From positions 124,001 through 188,000 of the forward strand of contig JADFDM010000003.1 in NCBI GenBank assembly GCA_018262795.1: a stretch of DNA of 64,000 nt, written 5' to 3'. The DNA comes from Sphingobacteriales bacterium. GTDB lineage: Bacteria; Bacteroidota; Bacteroidia; Chitinophagales; LD1. Shown here piece after piece: positions 17,009-26,636 of this stretch; position 1 is the stretch's first letter; the number at the start of each line of letters is the position of its first letter. The translations under genes and the position numbers were made by a program. The notes below the pieces were generated by a model that saw only the letters and a program-made list of their open reading frames with translations, did not search any database and was not told the origin of the DNA.

Positions 17009-18373
17009 ATGCAGAAAAATGTAGTGATCGTAGGCGCGGGCTTAGTAGGCTCTATGCTGGCCTGTTATTTATCGAAGCGCGGGCATAAAGTTTCGGTGTA
17101 CGAAAAGCGCCCCGATATGCGCGTAGCCGGTTACCTGGGTGGGCGTTCTATTAACTTGGCCTTGAGCCACCGAGGCTGGAAAGCATTGAAGAAAATAGGA
17201 CTCGAAGAGGCGGCTTCTCTAATTGCTATTCCCATGAAGGGGCGCATGATTCACAACTTAAACGGCACTACCGATTTTATTCCGTACGGAAAAGAGGATC
17301 AGGCGATATACTCTATCAGCCGGGGAGATCTCAATCGAATTATGGTAGAGGAGGCCGATAAATTGCCACAGGTAGATTTTTACTTTAATCAGCGCTGCCA
17401 GGCAATAGATTTTGAGAAAAATTATCTCACCTTTAATGATTCGATGGAAGAGCGATTTACACGGGCACAGGCCGATGTAATTTTCGGAGCCGATGGTGCG
17501 TATAGCGAAGTGCGCTATGAGATGCAGAAGACTCCCAATTTTAATATTTCACAGCAGCACGAGCCTTATGGCTATAAAGAATTGAGTATTCCTGCGGGGC
17601 TGAAGGGCGCTCACCGCTTAGCGGAAAATGCCCTGCATATTTGGCCTCGTGGCAGTTTTATGATGATTGCCCTGCCCAACCTGGACGGTAGTTTTACAGT
17701 GACTTTGTTTGCCCCCTTTTGTGGCGAAAATTCATTTGAACATTTGAATACCGAAAGCGAGGCCGATGCTTTCTTTCAGAAATATTTTCCGGATGCAGTG
17801 GCACTGATGCCCGCTATTAAAAAAGATTTTTTCGAGAATCCCACTTCTTCCTTAGTCACGGTGAAATGCTATCCCTGGAAATTCAACAACACTTGCTTGA
17901 TAGGCGATGCGGCTCATGCCATCGTGCCTTTTTACGGACAGGGGATGAACTGCGGCTTTGAGGATGTAAAAGAATTAGATGAGATATTGGAAGTGGCAGG
18001 CGATAACTGGGAGCAAGCGCTCCAAAAATTTCAGCAACAGCGCAAGCCTAATGCCGATGCCATAGCCGACCTCGCTCTTTACAATTATATCGAGATGCGC
18101 GATCTGAGCGGACGAGATGATTTTCAACTTCGCCTGAAAATTGAAAAGCGAATTGCCGCAGCTTTTCCCGATAAATTTATGACGCACTATGCCATGGTTA
18201 CTTTCAGTGATCTATCGTACGCAGAAGCCATGAAAAAAGGGGAAGAGCAAAGTAAACTGCTCGACCGCCTGATGCAGTTAAAGGATATAGCGCAGAATTG
18301 GAACGGAGCGGAAGTGCTGAAGGTAGCGGAAGAATGGTTGGCCGCCCATGAAGGCAACACGCACTTCATTTAA
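17009..18373 (+). CDS. kmo: Kynurenine 3-monooxygenase
   Basis: A 454-residue FAD-dependent aromatic hydroxylase. I chose the ATG at 17009 because it directly precedes the Rossmann FAD loop (KNVVIVGAGLVGSMLACYL); an in-frame ATG at 16973 adds 12 unneeded residues. The KMO block YEKRPDMR, GRSINLALSHRGW follows, then the second FAD motif IGDAAHAIVPFYGQGMNCGF. The C-terminal hydrophobic anchor of eukaryotic KMO is absent, as usual in bacteria. The enzyme hydroxylates L-kynurenine with NADPH and O2, in tryptophan degradation or de novo NAD synthesis. No other pathway gene is in the window. The gene is divergent from the YqeY gene. Confidence 0.95.
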   Translation: MQKNVVIVGAGLVGSMLACYLSKRGHKVSVYEKRPDMRVAGYLGGRSINLALSHRGWKALKKIGLEEAASLIAIPMKGRMIHNLNGTTDFIPYGKEDQAIYSISRGDLNRIMVEEADKLPQVDFYFNQRCQAIDFEKNYLTFNDSMEERFTRAQADVIFGADGAYSEVRYEMQKTPNFNISQQHEPYGYKELSIPAGLKGAHRLAENALHIWPRGSFMMIALPNLDGSFTVTLFAPFCGENSFEHLNTESEADAFFQKYFPDAVALMPAIKKDFFENPTSSLVTVKCYPWKFNNTCLIGDAAHAIVPFYGQGMNCGFEDVKELDEILEVAGDNWEQALQKFQQQRKPNADAIADLALYNYIEMRDLSGRDDFQLRLKIEKRIAAAFPDKFMTHYAMVTFSDLSYAEAMKKGEEQSKLLDRLMQLKDIAQNWNGAEVLKVAEEWLAAHEGNTHFI

Positions 18374-18514
18374 AATAGGGAAACAAAAAAAAGTGCAAAG
18401 GGTTTGTCTTCGGGCTATTGAGTTTTTTAGTTCCAAGAACTCTCTGCTCCATTGCCGGGCTGCATTTTTGGATCGGTTGAGGGAATAACAGTCGAGATAA
18501 CTTAAGAGACAATT

Positions 18515-18648
18515 ATTAACTCCGTCATGAATGGCGGAGAAAAATCGCTACAAACTATATCGGCTTTAGCTGCATCTTTTAAGCTGTGCAGGGCTAAAGC
18601 CCATGAGGGAGAAATTCTGCTGCCTCCAGCCAAAATACTGGAGTTAAT
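18515..18648. repeat. Palindromic element with alternative folds
   Basis: Within the gene-free stretch 18374-18918, an outer inverted repeat ATTAACTCC (18515-18523) / GGAGTTAAT (18640-18648) encloses local hairpins: CTCCGTCAT/ATGGCGGAG (18520-18539), a GGCTTTAGC-TGCA / TGCA-GG-GCTAAAGCC stem at about 18564-18602, and CTCCAG/CTGGAG near 18625-18642. The outer stem shares bases with the first and third hairpins, so the two folds exclude each other. No coding potential is visible. It looks like a REP/MITE-type element or a structured RNA. Confidence 0.6.
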
Positions 18649-18830
18649 ACGCGAAGAGGGCTGCTCTGCTTATCTACTGACTTGGCTACAGAAATAGGAA
18701 TAGTGGGATTAGCCCCTTGTTGCGAAGGTTCGCTTGTAGTACACCGCGCGAGGGAAAAGAAGTTCTTTTACATTAAGAAAGAAGCGATTCATGTGCTTAT
18801 AACTGCGTGTTGCCCAGAGCCGCCCTGCGC

Positions 18831-18857
18831 TTGTATCCTTATAATGCCGTAACTTTA
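18831..18857 (+). promoter_or_regulatory. Possible -33/-7 promoter of the S8 protease gene
   Basis: TTG at 18831 and TAACTTTA at 18850-18857 resemble the Bacteroidota -33 (TTTG) and -7 (TAnnTTTG) elements, with a somewhat short spacer of 16 bases. The ATG at 18919 is 61 bp downstream. Confidence 0.3.
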
Positions 18858-18918
18858 CCGCCTAATTCATAATATTGTTCCCTCCCTGCCAAATCATCTC
18901 ATCAGCCAATTAAATTTT

Positions 18919-21027
18919 ATGAAGAACTTTTCGGTGTTGCTCTTTCTCTTCCTCGCACTGCGCTCGTTTTCTCAGTTTGAAGAAAAGGATAACCGAATAT
19001 TGAATCAGTATATCGTGATGATGAAACCGGGCGCTGAGGTGAGCGAGTGGTTGGGCCGTTTCCCCCAATTAAAAGTGAAGCAATGCCTTTCGCAGCGCAT
19101 GAATATTTGGCTGCTCGAAAGAGATAAGACTGCGGGCAGTGAAGATTTTCTCGCAGTGTTGCAACGCAATCCTTCTATAAAATTGGCACAGTATAATCAC
19201 ACCGGGATCGAGGAGCGCAATTTAGTGCCTAACGACCCTGATTTTAATTTACAATGGGGTTTGCAAAATACCGGGAGCAGCGGTGGAACATCGGGGGCCG
19301 ATATTGAAGCCACAGCGGCTTGGGATATAAATCACAACAACATCACCGTAGAGGGCGATACATTAGTGGTGGCCGTGATTGACGGCAAGCCGGATTTGAC
19401 GCACGAAGACCTTCACTTTTTTACCAACTACTACGAAGTGCCCGGCAATGGCATTGATGATGATGGCAACGGCTACATTGATGATGTGAACGGATGGAAC
19501 GTGGCCGATACATCGGGAAATATTGGCGGCACGAATAGTCACGCTACTCACTTGGCGGGTATTATAGGCGCAAAAACAGACAACAACACCGGCATTGCGG
19601 GAGTTTGTTGGGGAGTGAAAATACTGCCGGTGGCGTATGGCAACACGATTGAAAGCAATGTGGTGGCTGCTTATAACTACGTGCGCGAAATGCGCATTTT
19701 GTACGACAACACTTTTGGCAGCAAGGGCGCTTATGTAGTGGCTACTAATTCCTCGTTCGGAATTGATGGTGGGCCTTTTGGAGCGCATCATACCGACTAT
19801 CCTATTTGGTGCGCCATGTACGATTCGATGGGAGCCGTGGGAATTTTGAGCGCTGCGGCCACCGCCAACAAAGGTTGGGATGTGGATGCAAATGATGATA
19901 TGCCCACCGGCTGCCCCAGCAAGTGGCTCATTGCTGTGACTAATACTACCAAAACCGATACCCGTAATACAGGTGCGGCTTACGGTAAAGAAAGTGTGGA
20001 CTTAGGCGCTCCCGGCACGGGAGTTTACTCCACTATGCCGGCCAATACTTATGGCAACATGACCGGCACTTCTATGGCTACTCCGCATGTGGCCGGTGCC
20101 ATTGCCGCCATGTATGCGGCCGCCTGCAAAGGCCTCATAGATTTTTACTTTGAGCAACCCGACTCTGTAGCTTTGCTGATGAAAGAATATTTGATGGACG
20201 GTGCCGAATGGGTTTCATCGCTCCACCATACCACCGTTACGAGCGGTCGGCTGAACTTGTATAGAGCTTTTAGAAACTTGGAGCGATTTAACTGCGACTC
20301 GTGTCAGTTTAATGCGGGGATTTTAAAATCGCCTATTACTTGTTATGGCGCAAATGATGGCGCGCTGGCGGTGGATGTGCCGGGTAACGTCAATGATTAT
20401 TCCTTTCTGTGGTCAAATGGATGGAGCACTCCCGAAGGAGTGAGTGCCGCACCGGGTTTTTACACCGTGAGTATAACCGACAGCAGTGGCTGCCGAAGGG
20501 CTTGGACGGAGGAATTACATAATCCCGATACCATTATTATTTCTTCGATAAATACCATCCCTGCTCTTGGCGGCAATCCCGGCAATATCACGGTGATTGC
20601 TGTTGCGGGGAATGATTCTCTCTCCTATTCCTTAGATGGAATTACGTATCAATCTACTCCCACTTTCAGCATTCAATCAAATGGCAACTTCACGATGTTT
20701 GTAAAGAACGAAGAAGGCTGCGTGGTGCAACAGCAAGTAGTGGTAAATACCTTAAACGAAATTCTCACCGCAGCTTTCGAAGCTGTGGTATATCCGAACC
20801 CCGCTACCGATCGCTTAAATGTGGAGTTACACTTTGCAGAAACCTCAGCAGTGAGTTTGAGCATTACCAATTCCATCGGACAAAAAGTTTGGAAAGGCGA
20901 ACAAGTTTTCACCAACGGAAATCACTTCTACCCCATACAAGTTTCTAATTTGGCAGAGGGCATTTACTTTTTACAGATCACCTCCTCTCAAATGAGCGCC
21001 ACACGAAAATTCATCCTGAACCGATAA
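18919..21027 (+). CDS. Secreted S8 (subtilisin-like) serine protease with T9SS sorting domain
   Basis: A 702-residue protease. A signal peptide (FSVLLFLFLALRSFS) is followed by a propeptide, then the S8 domain with a full triad: Asp155 (VVAVIDGKPDLTHEDL), His208 (NSHATHLAGIIGA) and Ser385 (GTSMATPHVAGAIAAMYA). After Asp the usual TG is replaced by GK, and HGTH is HATH, both tolerable. Calcium-loop-like DDDGNGYIDDVNGWN follows the Asp. Residues ~460-610 hold SprB-like/Ig-like repeats (CYGANDGALAVDV, YSFLWSNG). The last ~80 residues (VVYPNPATDRLNVEL, LAEGIYFLQI, ATRKFILNR) form a type A sorting domain. It is expected outside the cell, degrading protein. It is followed at 24 bp by a small secreted protein gene and then a large T9SS protein gene, probably one operon. 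Confidence 0.92.
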   Translation: MKNFSVLLFLFLALRSFSQFEEKDNRILNQYIVMMKPGAEVSEWLGRFPQLKVKQCLSQRMNIWLLERDKTAGSEDFLAVLQRNPSIKLAQYNHTGIEERNLVPNDPDFNLQWGLQNTGSSGGTSGADIEATAAWDINHNNITVEGDTLVVAVIDGKPDLTHEDLHFFTNYYEVPGNGIDDDGNGYIDDVNGWNVADTSGNIGGTNSHATHLAGIIGAKTDNNTGIAGVCWGVKILPVAYGNTIESNVVAAYNYVREMRILYDNTFGSKGAYVVATNSSFGIDGGPFGAHHTDYPIWCAMYDSMGAVGILSAAATANKGWDVDANDDMPTGCPSKWLIAVTNTTKTDTRNTGAAYGKESVDLGAPGTGVYSTMPANTYGNMTGTSMATPHVAGAIAAMYAAACKGLIDFYFEQPDSVALLMKEYLMDGAEWVSSLHHTTVTSGRLNLYRAFRNLERFNCDSCQFNAGILKSPITCYGANDGALAVDVPGNVNDYSFLWSNGWSTPEGVSAAPGFYTVSITDSSGCRRAWTEELHNPDTIIISSINTIPALGGNPGNITVIAVAGNDSLSYSLDGITYQSTPTFSIQSNGNFTMFVKNEEGCVVQQQVVVNTLNEILTAAFEAVVYPNPATDRLNVELHFAETSAVSLSITNSIGQKVWKGEQVFTNGNHFYPIQVSNLAEGIYFLQITSSQMSATRKFILNR

Positions 21028-21051
21028 TTTTATTCTTCAATTTTTTTTGCG

Positions 21052-21516
21052 ATGCGAATACGAACTTTAGTTACTTCTCTTCTTTTATGGCTCGGTTGCG
21101 GGCTTTTGTTTTCGCAGCCGCCTGCACATTACAGCAAGCGCGAAATGAAAAAAAATCCGGTGTGGATAGAAATGATTAAAAGCGAGCAAGTGAATTATTT
21201 CAAAGCACTGCAAGCCTTCGAACTCTATTTTACCAAACACCCCTTTCCGGTGATGGAAGAAGAGGAAATGGCGGTGAATGAAAACTTAAAAGAACGCATC
21301 GAAAAGGCCGAGAAGAAATATGTTCACAAGCATCGGAAACACAAAGCCGAACCCACAAAAACCGGCAAAGAAAAAGATGAAGAAGCAAAGCTCGCCTTTG
21401 AAGTGAAGCGGTTTAACCGATGGGAAATGAAGGTGAAACCCTATGTGAAAAATGACGGAAGCATTATGAGTACCGAGGAGAGAATGAATATTTGGAAACA
21501 ATCGGGTAAACAATAA
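21052..21516 (+). CDS. Small secreted protein of unknown function
   Basis: A 154-residue protein with a signal peptide (LVTSLLLWLGCGLLFSQ). The mature part is strongly charged and helical, with a Lys/Glu-rich stretch (KAEKKYVHKHRKHKAE) likely to form a coiled coil, and conserved-looking aromatic segments (VWIEMIKSEQVNYFKALQAF, RFNRWEMKVKPYV). I recognise no family. Its position, 24 bp after the protease and 6 bp before the VPS10/BNR-like gene, ties it to that secreted-protein operon; a periplasmic partner of one of them is possible but inferred only. Confidence 0.75.
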   Translation: MRIRTLVTSLLLWLGCGLLFSQPPAHYSKREMKKNPVWIEMIKSEQVNYFKALQAFELYFTKHPFPVMEEEEMAVNENLKERIEKAEKKYVHKHRKHKAEPTKTGKEKDEEAKLAFEVKRFNRWEMKVKPYVKNDGSIMSTEERMNIWKQSGKQ

Positions 21517-21522
21517 TCAGCC

Positions 21523-24500
21523 ATGAAAAATTGGATACTGTTCATCGGCCTGTTTTATTTTCTGCCATCTCAGTCGCAAATATTGGGTAACTGGAATCTC
21601 ATTGGTCCCACTGCTTTTCCCGAAAATATTGTGGGGCAAATCAATGGCATGGGGCGCATCTCTCAAATAAAATTCGGCCCAATACACAGCCATCGCATGT
21701 ATGCAGTAGCCGCTACCGGAGGGCTTTGGATCAGCAATAACAGTGGCGATACATGGAGCCGCACCGGAACGGATGACCTGCCCGTTCACGACTTTGCCAG
21801 CATTGCTATTGACTACACCAACGATTCTATTCTTTACCTCGGAGGAGGCGATGCTAATTACTACAGCGGCAGTTTATACGCTATTTGGAAAAGTACTGAT
21901 GGAGGAGCTACTTGGAATCATTATAGTCAGGGAATAGGCAGTCGCTTGGTGGTGGAAATACTTCTATCGCCTTTAGACCATAATGAATTAATAGCCGCTA
22001 CCAACGATGGTATTTTTAAAAGTTATGATGGCGGGCAGAACTGGACGGAGAAATTAGCTGACGGTGATTTCACGGATATGGCGTACAAAACAGCTCCCGG
22101 AACGCGCACCATTTTCGCAGTGACTCATACAAAGATTTATCGCTCAGAAGATTTGGGAGAAACATGGGTAGAACTGACGAACGGGGTAATTATTCCGAAT
22201 AATGATGGAGAGGGAATGCGGGTAGCAGTAACCCCTGCCGATACCAACCGCGTGTATGTAGCCATGATTGCCAACCGAGGTAATGTGCTGCGCTCGGATG
22301 ATGGAGGCGATTCGTGGGCCACCGTTAAAGATGATTACAACCAAAGCTTAGTGGGCTATGCCGAAGATGAAAGCGGACAGGGCAATTATGACTTTACGCT
22401 CATTGCTCATCCATTGCACCCGGACTGGCTTTTTCTTTCCGCCCACTGTCATTGGCGATCGTTAGATGGCGGAGTAACCTGGAAGAAACTGACTAACTGG
22501 TGGACTAACTGCCACACCGATATGCACGATTATGAATTTGACCCGAATGATCCGAATCGTCTTTACAATGCAAACGATGGTGGCGTGTGGGTAAGTGCCG
22601 ACACCGCTAATAACTGGCTCCCCAAATCTGATTATCTGAGCAACACCGAGTTTTATCATGCAGCTAACAGCCATTTACAAAGAGGGTATATCAACGGAGG
22701 TACTCAGGACAATGGGGAGATTTATATGGGCAATGGCACTTGGTTTACCAATCGCGGTGGTGACTGGACTTCTAAAATTGCCTTCGATTTCCTCTCCTCC
22801 GATTACTGCTACGAAATTGCAGATGGCTCCAGACGCGGCTTGACCGGTGGCTCCAAAGATTTGAACCTTCCTTTTACTCCCGACAACAAAACCGATTTTG
22901 AATTTACACCCGATGCTCCGGGAATAGGCTTTGTTTCGCAGAACGATGTATGGCGCACCGATACCCTTGCCTCTAATCAGCACAGTTGGTTGCAAATCTC
23001 CAATTTTTCTATCCCTATCATGGATATGAAAACCGTGCCCGGCCATCCCGATTGGTTGTATGTGGTCACTAACAACAAACGGATTTACCGTAGTTTCAAT
23101 GCGCGAGATGCGAATCCTACTTGGGCCAACTACACGCTGTTGCCTAATAGTACCAGTGTGTATGCGAGCATGGCTCCTATCGGCAGCGATACCAATGTGG
23201 TGTATCTAAGCGGTAACAGTAAAATTTACCGCTCTGCGAATCAAGGCGCTTCTTGGACAGATGTGAGCTATAATCTCCCCGCCATAAATATTAAGCAGAT
23301 AGTGCACGATACATACAGCACCGATGAGTCTATTTACGCTTTGGTGGGGAACGCGGTGTATTATAAGAACAATACCATGAGCAGTTGGATCAATTACTCT
23401 TTCGGAATGCCCACCATTGCCGAAGCGCGCGACCTGATGCTATTCAATAATGGCACCGCCAACAGCGTATTGCGGGTGTCCTTTTACGGAAGAGGTGTAT
23501 GGGAAACTCCTCTTTATGCCACTCCGTTTTGCTCGCCTGTTGATTCTGTTTTTGCGGATAACGTAACGATGAGTTCAGCCATTGTTCATTGGACCCCCTC
23601 CGGCAATGGAAATTATCCTTTGCAATACAAAGCGTTGACCACCATGAACTGGAATACCGTAAATGTGAGCGGCACGTCCTATCCAATCAACGGCTTGAGT
23701 CCCGATACGAAATATGCGTTTAGGGTGCAATCTTCCTGTGCCGGAAACACACAAAGTGGTTTTTCGCTTCCCGGAAATTTCAAAACCGATTGCCAACCCG
23801 TTCCGGTGCAGTGGACCCATCAGGACATAGGTTCGGTGCAGGCATTGGGCAATGTGTGTTACCACCCCACTACCGAAACCTATCGCATGATTGGCTCGGG
23901 CAGCGATATATGGGGGCAGGAAGATGAGTGCCAGTATATGTATCAAATGGTAAAGGGCGATGTGACCATCACCGCTTTTTGTGAGAGCATTGAGAATGTG
24001 TACGAATGGGCTAAAAGCGGGCCGATGATTCGCGAAAATTTAGATAGCAATGCGCGTCAGTTGATGATGGCTATTACTCCCGGAGATGGCGCAGCCGTGC
24101 AGTATCGCAAAAATAGCAGCGGCAATTCGAGCAATACAAACGACACCAGCTTTCACGCTCCGCTGTGGCTGCGAATTTCCCGTGTGGGGAATTCTTTCAC
24201 CGGTTCGGTATCACCGGATGGCAGCAATTGGACGGATATTAAGAATACGACCATCAACATGGGCGATACGGTATTTGCCGGCATTGCTCATACCAGCCAC
24301 ATTGATGGCCTGTTGAGTGAAAGCGTTTTCCGCTTTATCAGCATTGCCCCCGATTCCGCAATTATACAAACGCACCCCGATGGAGTTTTGCCGTTGAATG
24401 ATGCGGCAACAATGTTTGCTATGTTCCCCAATCCCACTACCGGAAACTTACAAATTAGTTATTTCACCTCCGCTGCTGCGGAGGCAGAAATTTCTGTTTA

Positions 24501-24660
24501 TAATCTGCAGGGGAGTTTGATGAAGCACCTTTCAATGGCCGCTGTGATGGGGGATAATAAAGTAACGCTTCGTCTCAAAGATTTAGCGGAAGGAGCGTAC
24601 TTGGTTAAACTAACGATAGCCGGTGCTGTGCAAGTGCAGCGATTGGTCATTGCTCGCTAA
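21523..24660 (+). CDS. Large secreted VPS10/BNR-like beta-propeller protein with T9SS sorting domain
   Basis: A 1045-residue protein with a signal peptide (LFIGLFYFLPSQSQ). Residues ~40-650 carry repeated BNR/Asp-box motifs of a sortilin/VPS10-type propeller (WISNNSGDTWSR, WKSTDGGATWNH, FKSYDGGQNWTE, YRSEDLGETWVE, LRSDDGGDSWAT, WRSLDGGVTWKK, YRSANQGASWTD). A fibronectin type III domain follows (SVFADNVTMSSAIVHWTPSG, LSPDTKYAFRVQSSC). Residues ~760-920 resemble a concanavalin-like DUF1349-type module (CESIENVYEWAKSGPMIRE). The type A sorting domain ends the chain (FAMFPNPTTGNLQI, LKDLAEGAYLVKL). BNR propellers occur in glycosidases and in binding proteins; no catalytic residues can be claimed. 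Start ATG is 6 bp after the previous gene. Confidence 0.88.
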   Translation: MKNWILFIGLFYFLPSQSQILGNWNLIGPTAFPENIVGQINGMGRISQIKFGPIHSHRMYAVAATGGLWISNNSGDTWSRTGTDDLPVHDFASIAIDYTNDSILYLGGGDANYYSGSLYAIWKSTDGGATWNHYSQGIGSRLVVEILLSPLDHNELIAATNDGIFKSYDGGQNWTEKLADGDFTDMAYKTAPGTRTIFAVTHTKIYRSEDLGETWVELTNGVIIPNNDGEGMRVAVTPADTNRVYVAMIANRGNVLRSDDGGDSWATVKDDYNQSLVGYAEDESGQGNYDFTLIAHPLHPDWLFLSAHCHWRSLDGGVTWKKLTNWWTNCHTDMHDYEFDPNDPNRLYNANDGGVWVSADTANNWLPKSDYLSNTEFYHAANSHLQRGYINGGTQDNGEIYMGNGTWFTNRGGDWTSKIAFDFLSSDYCYEIADGSRRGLTGGSKDLNLPFTPDNKTDFEFTPDAPGIGFVSQNDVWRTDTLASNQHSWLQISNFSIPIMDMKTVPGHPDWLYVVTNNKRIYRSFNARDANPTWANYTLLPNSTSVYASMAPIGSDTNVVYLSGNSKIYRSANQGASWTDVSYNLPAINIKQIVHDTYSTDESIYALVGNAVYYKNNTMSSWINYSFGMPTIAEARDLMLFNNGTANSVLRVSFYGRGVWETPLYATPFCSPVDSVFADNVTMSSAIVHWTPSGNGNYPLQYKALTTMNWNTVNVSGTSYPINGLSPDTKYAFRVQSSCAGNTQSGFSLPGNFKTDCQPVPVQWTHQDIGSVQALGNVCYHPTTETYRMIGSGSDIWGQEDECQYMYQMVKGDVTITAFCESIENVYEWAKSGPMIRENLDSNARQLMMAITPGDGAAVQYRKNSSGNSSNTNDTSFHAPLWLRISRVGNSFTGSVSPDGSNWTDIKNTTINMGDTVFAGIAHTSHIDGLLSESVFRFISIAPDSAIIQTHPDGVLPLNDAATMFAMFPNPTTGNLQISYFTSAAAEAEISVYNLQGSLMKHLSMAAVMGDNKVTLRLKDLAEGAYLVKLTIAGAVQVQRLVIAR

Positions 24661-24691
24661 TCTCTTTTCTCATTTCAATTATTTTCGCTGT

Positions 24692-26398
24692 ATGCAAAAG
24701 CGATGGGTGATAAATAGTGCGGAGGCCGCAAAAGTGAGTGCGCTGCAAAGTGAGTTAAAGATTCATCCCGCCTTGTGCGAAATTTTGGTGCAGCGCGGCA
24801 TTGAAACCTACGATCAGGCGAAGGCATTTTTCAGACCCTCATTAGAAGCGTTGCACGATCCATTTTTGATGAAGGATATGGATAAGGCCATTGGTCGAAT
24901 TGAAGCTGCTTTTAGGAAGGGGGAAAAGGTGCTGATTTATGGAGATTACGATGTGGACGGAACTACCTCTGTGGCTACTGTGTATTCCTTCTTCCACGAA
25001 ATTTATCCAAACATAGATTATTACATCCCACACCGCTATACGGAAGGCTACGGCATTTCCTATAAGGGGATAGACTTTGCGGCTGAAAATAATTTCTCGC
25101 TGGTGATTGCATTAGACTGCGGAGTAAAAGCCAATGAGCAGATGGCTTATGCAAATCAAAAAAATATTGACTTCATCATCTGCGATCATCACCTCCCCGG
25201 CAGTGAACTGCCTTGCGCCATTGCTGTACTCGATCCAAAGCGGAGCGATTGTAATTATCCCTTTAAAGAATTGAGCGGTTGCGGCATCGGCTTTAAACTG
25301 ATGCAGGCATTTGCGCAGCATAACCGGCTTCCTGCCGAAAAATATTTGCAATACCTTGACTTGGTGTGCTTGAGCATTGGAGCCGATATTGTGCCGATAG
25401 TTGGGGAGAACCGAATACTCGCTTGGCACGGGTTGAAAAAATTGAACACCCAACCCATCAACGGGATTAAAAAGTTGCTGGAGATTGCGGGAGTACAAAA
25501 GCAGTTGAGTATTACCGATGTGGTATTTATCCTCGGCCCGCGAATCAATGCAGCGGGAAGGATGGACGATGCCAAACATGCGGTGAAACTGTTGATTGCC
25601 GAAGATGCCGACTTCGACACGGCCGATAATGCTTTCCGCTTAAATACTTTTAATAATGAGCGAAAGGATTTAGACCGAAGTATCACCGCGCAAGCACTCG
25701 AAATAATAGGAGGCAATGAGACTCTGGTGAAAAGAAAATCAACCGTGGTCTATAGCCCCGATTGGCACAAAGGGGTGATAGGTATTGTGGCTTCGCGGCT
25801 CACTGAAACATACTACCGGCCTACCATTGTGCTCACCCAAAGCAATGGTAAAGTGACCGGCTCGGCTCGGTCGGTAAAGAATTTTGATTTGTACGAAGCC
25901 ATTTATGAATGTCGCGATTTGCTGTTGCAGTTTGGCGGACACAAGTTTGCTGCGGGGCTTACCTTATCCCCCGAAAATGTGGAGCCGCTGATGCAGCGGT
26001 TTGAAGAGGTGGTGTGCGCCAGCATAAAGGCAGAACAGCTAATTCCCGAAATTGAAATTGATGCAGAAATCACCCTTCGGGATATTACTCCGAAATTTTA
26101 CAGCATCATTCAGCAGATGGCTCCTTTTGGGCCGGGAAACATGAACCCCACTTTTATTTCGCGCGCAGTAAAGGACAGCGGCTGGAGCAAAGTGTTGAAA
26201 GAAGAACACCTGAAATTTTCCGTTCGCAAAAATGCAGACGAGTTGATGGATGGCATTGGTTTCGGAATGGCTGATAAACTAAAGGTGGTAAAGTCGGAGC
26301 CTTTCGACATGGTGTATCATGTTGAAGAAAATGAATGGCAAGGGAATGTGCGTTTGCAAATGATGGTGAAGGATGTGAGGGCGGTGGAGAAGCCGTGA
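24692..26398 (+). CDS. recJ: Single-stranded-DNA-specific exonuclease RecJ
   Basis: About 568 residues from the ATG at 24692 (MQKRWVINSAEAAKV); an in-frame ATG at 24623 lies inside the previous gene and is rejected. DHH-family motifs are clear: motif I VLIYGDYDVDGTTSVA, the Asp of VIALDCGVKA, motif III FIICDHHLPG, and the DHHA1-type block GKVTGSARSVKNFDLYEA with FGGHKFAAGL. The nuclease degrades 5' ends of single-stranded DNA with Mn/Mg and acts in recombination and mismatch repair. It follows the T9SS gene by 31 bp but is functionally unrelated, so co-transcription may be incidental. A bidirectional terminator lies downstream. Confidence 0.96.
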   Translation: MQKRWVINSAEAAKVSALQSELKIHPALCEILVQRGIETYDQAKAFFRPSLEALHDPFLMKDMDKAIGRIEAAFRKGEKVLIYGDYDVDGTTSVATVYSFFHEIYPNIDYYIPHRYTEGYGISYKGIDFAAENNFSLVIALDCGVKANEQMAYANQKNIDFIICDHHLPGSELPCAIAVLDPKRSDCNYPFKELSGCGIGFKLMQAFAQHNRLPAEKYLQYLDLVCLSIGADIVPIVGENRILAWHGLKKLNTQPINGIKKLLEIAGVQKQLSITDVVFILGPRINAAGRMDDAKHAVKLLIAEDADFDTADNAFRLNTFNNERKDLDRSITAQALEIIGGNETLVKRKSTVVYSPDWHKGVIGIVASRLTETYYRPTIVLTQSNGKVTGSARSVKNFDLYEAIYECRDLLLQFGGHKFAAGLTLSPENVEPLMQRFEEVVCASIKAEQLIPEIEIDAEITLRDITPKFYSIIQQMAPFGPGNMNPTFISRAVKDSGWSKVLKEEHLKFSVRKNADELMDGIGFGMADKLKVVKSEPFDMVYHVEENEWQGNVRLQMMVKDVRAVEKP

Positions 26399-26560
26399 CC
26401 GGATGCATGTGAGAAATTTAGTTGCATAAGAACCCTCCGTGAGCCATTGAATCTTTTTAAACAGTTCGCCTGTAGGAAATAGAAAAATGGATTGCGATTA
26501 TCGCCCCAACAACTCTTTAGGTAGAAGTGACTATAGGTGCTGAGCGAGGAAGAAAATATA

Positions 26561-26592
26561 AAACCTCGCGGTCTATGCAAGCCGCGAGGTTT
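26561..26592. terminator. Bidirectional terminator between recJ and mscL
   Basis: An 11-bp perfect stem, AAACCTCGCGG (26561-26571) and CCGCGAGGTTT (26582-26592), with a 10-base loop. On the plus strand it leads into TTTTT; on the minus strand into an AT-rich TTTATATTTT tract. It separates two convergent genes. Confidence 0.75.
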
Positions 26593-26636
26593 TTCGGATT
26601 TCTTTAAAGGACGAATGGGGCCTTTGCTTCGAGTTT

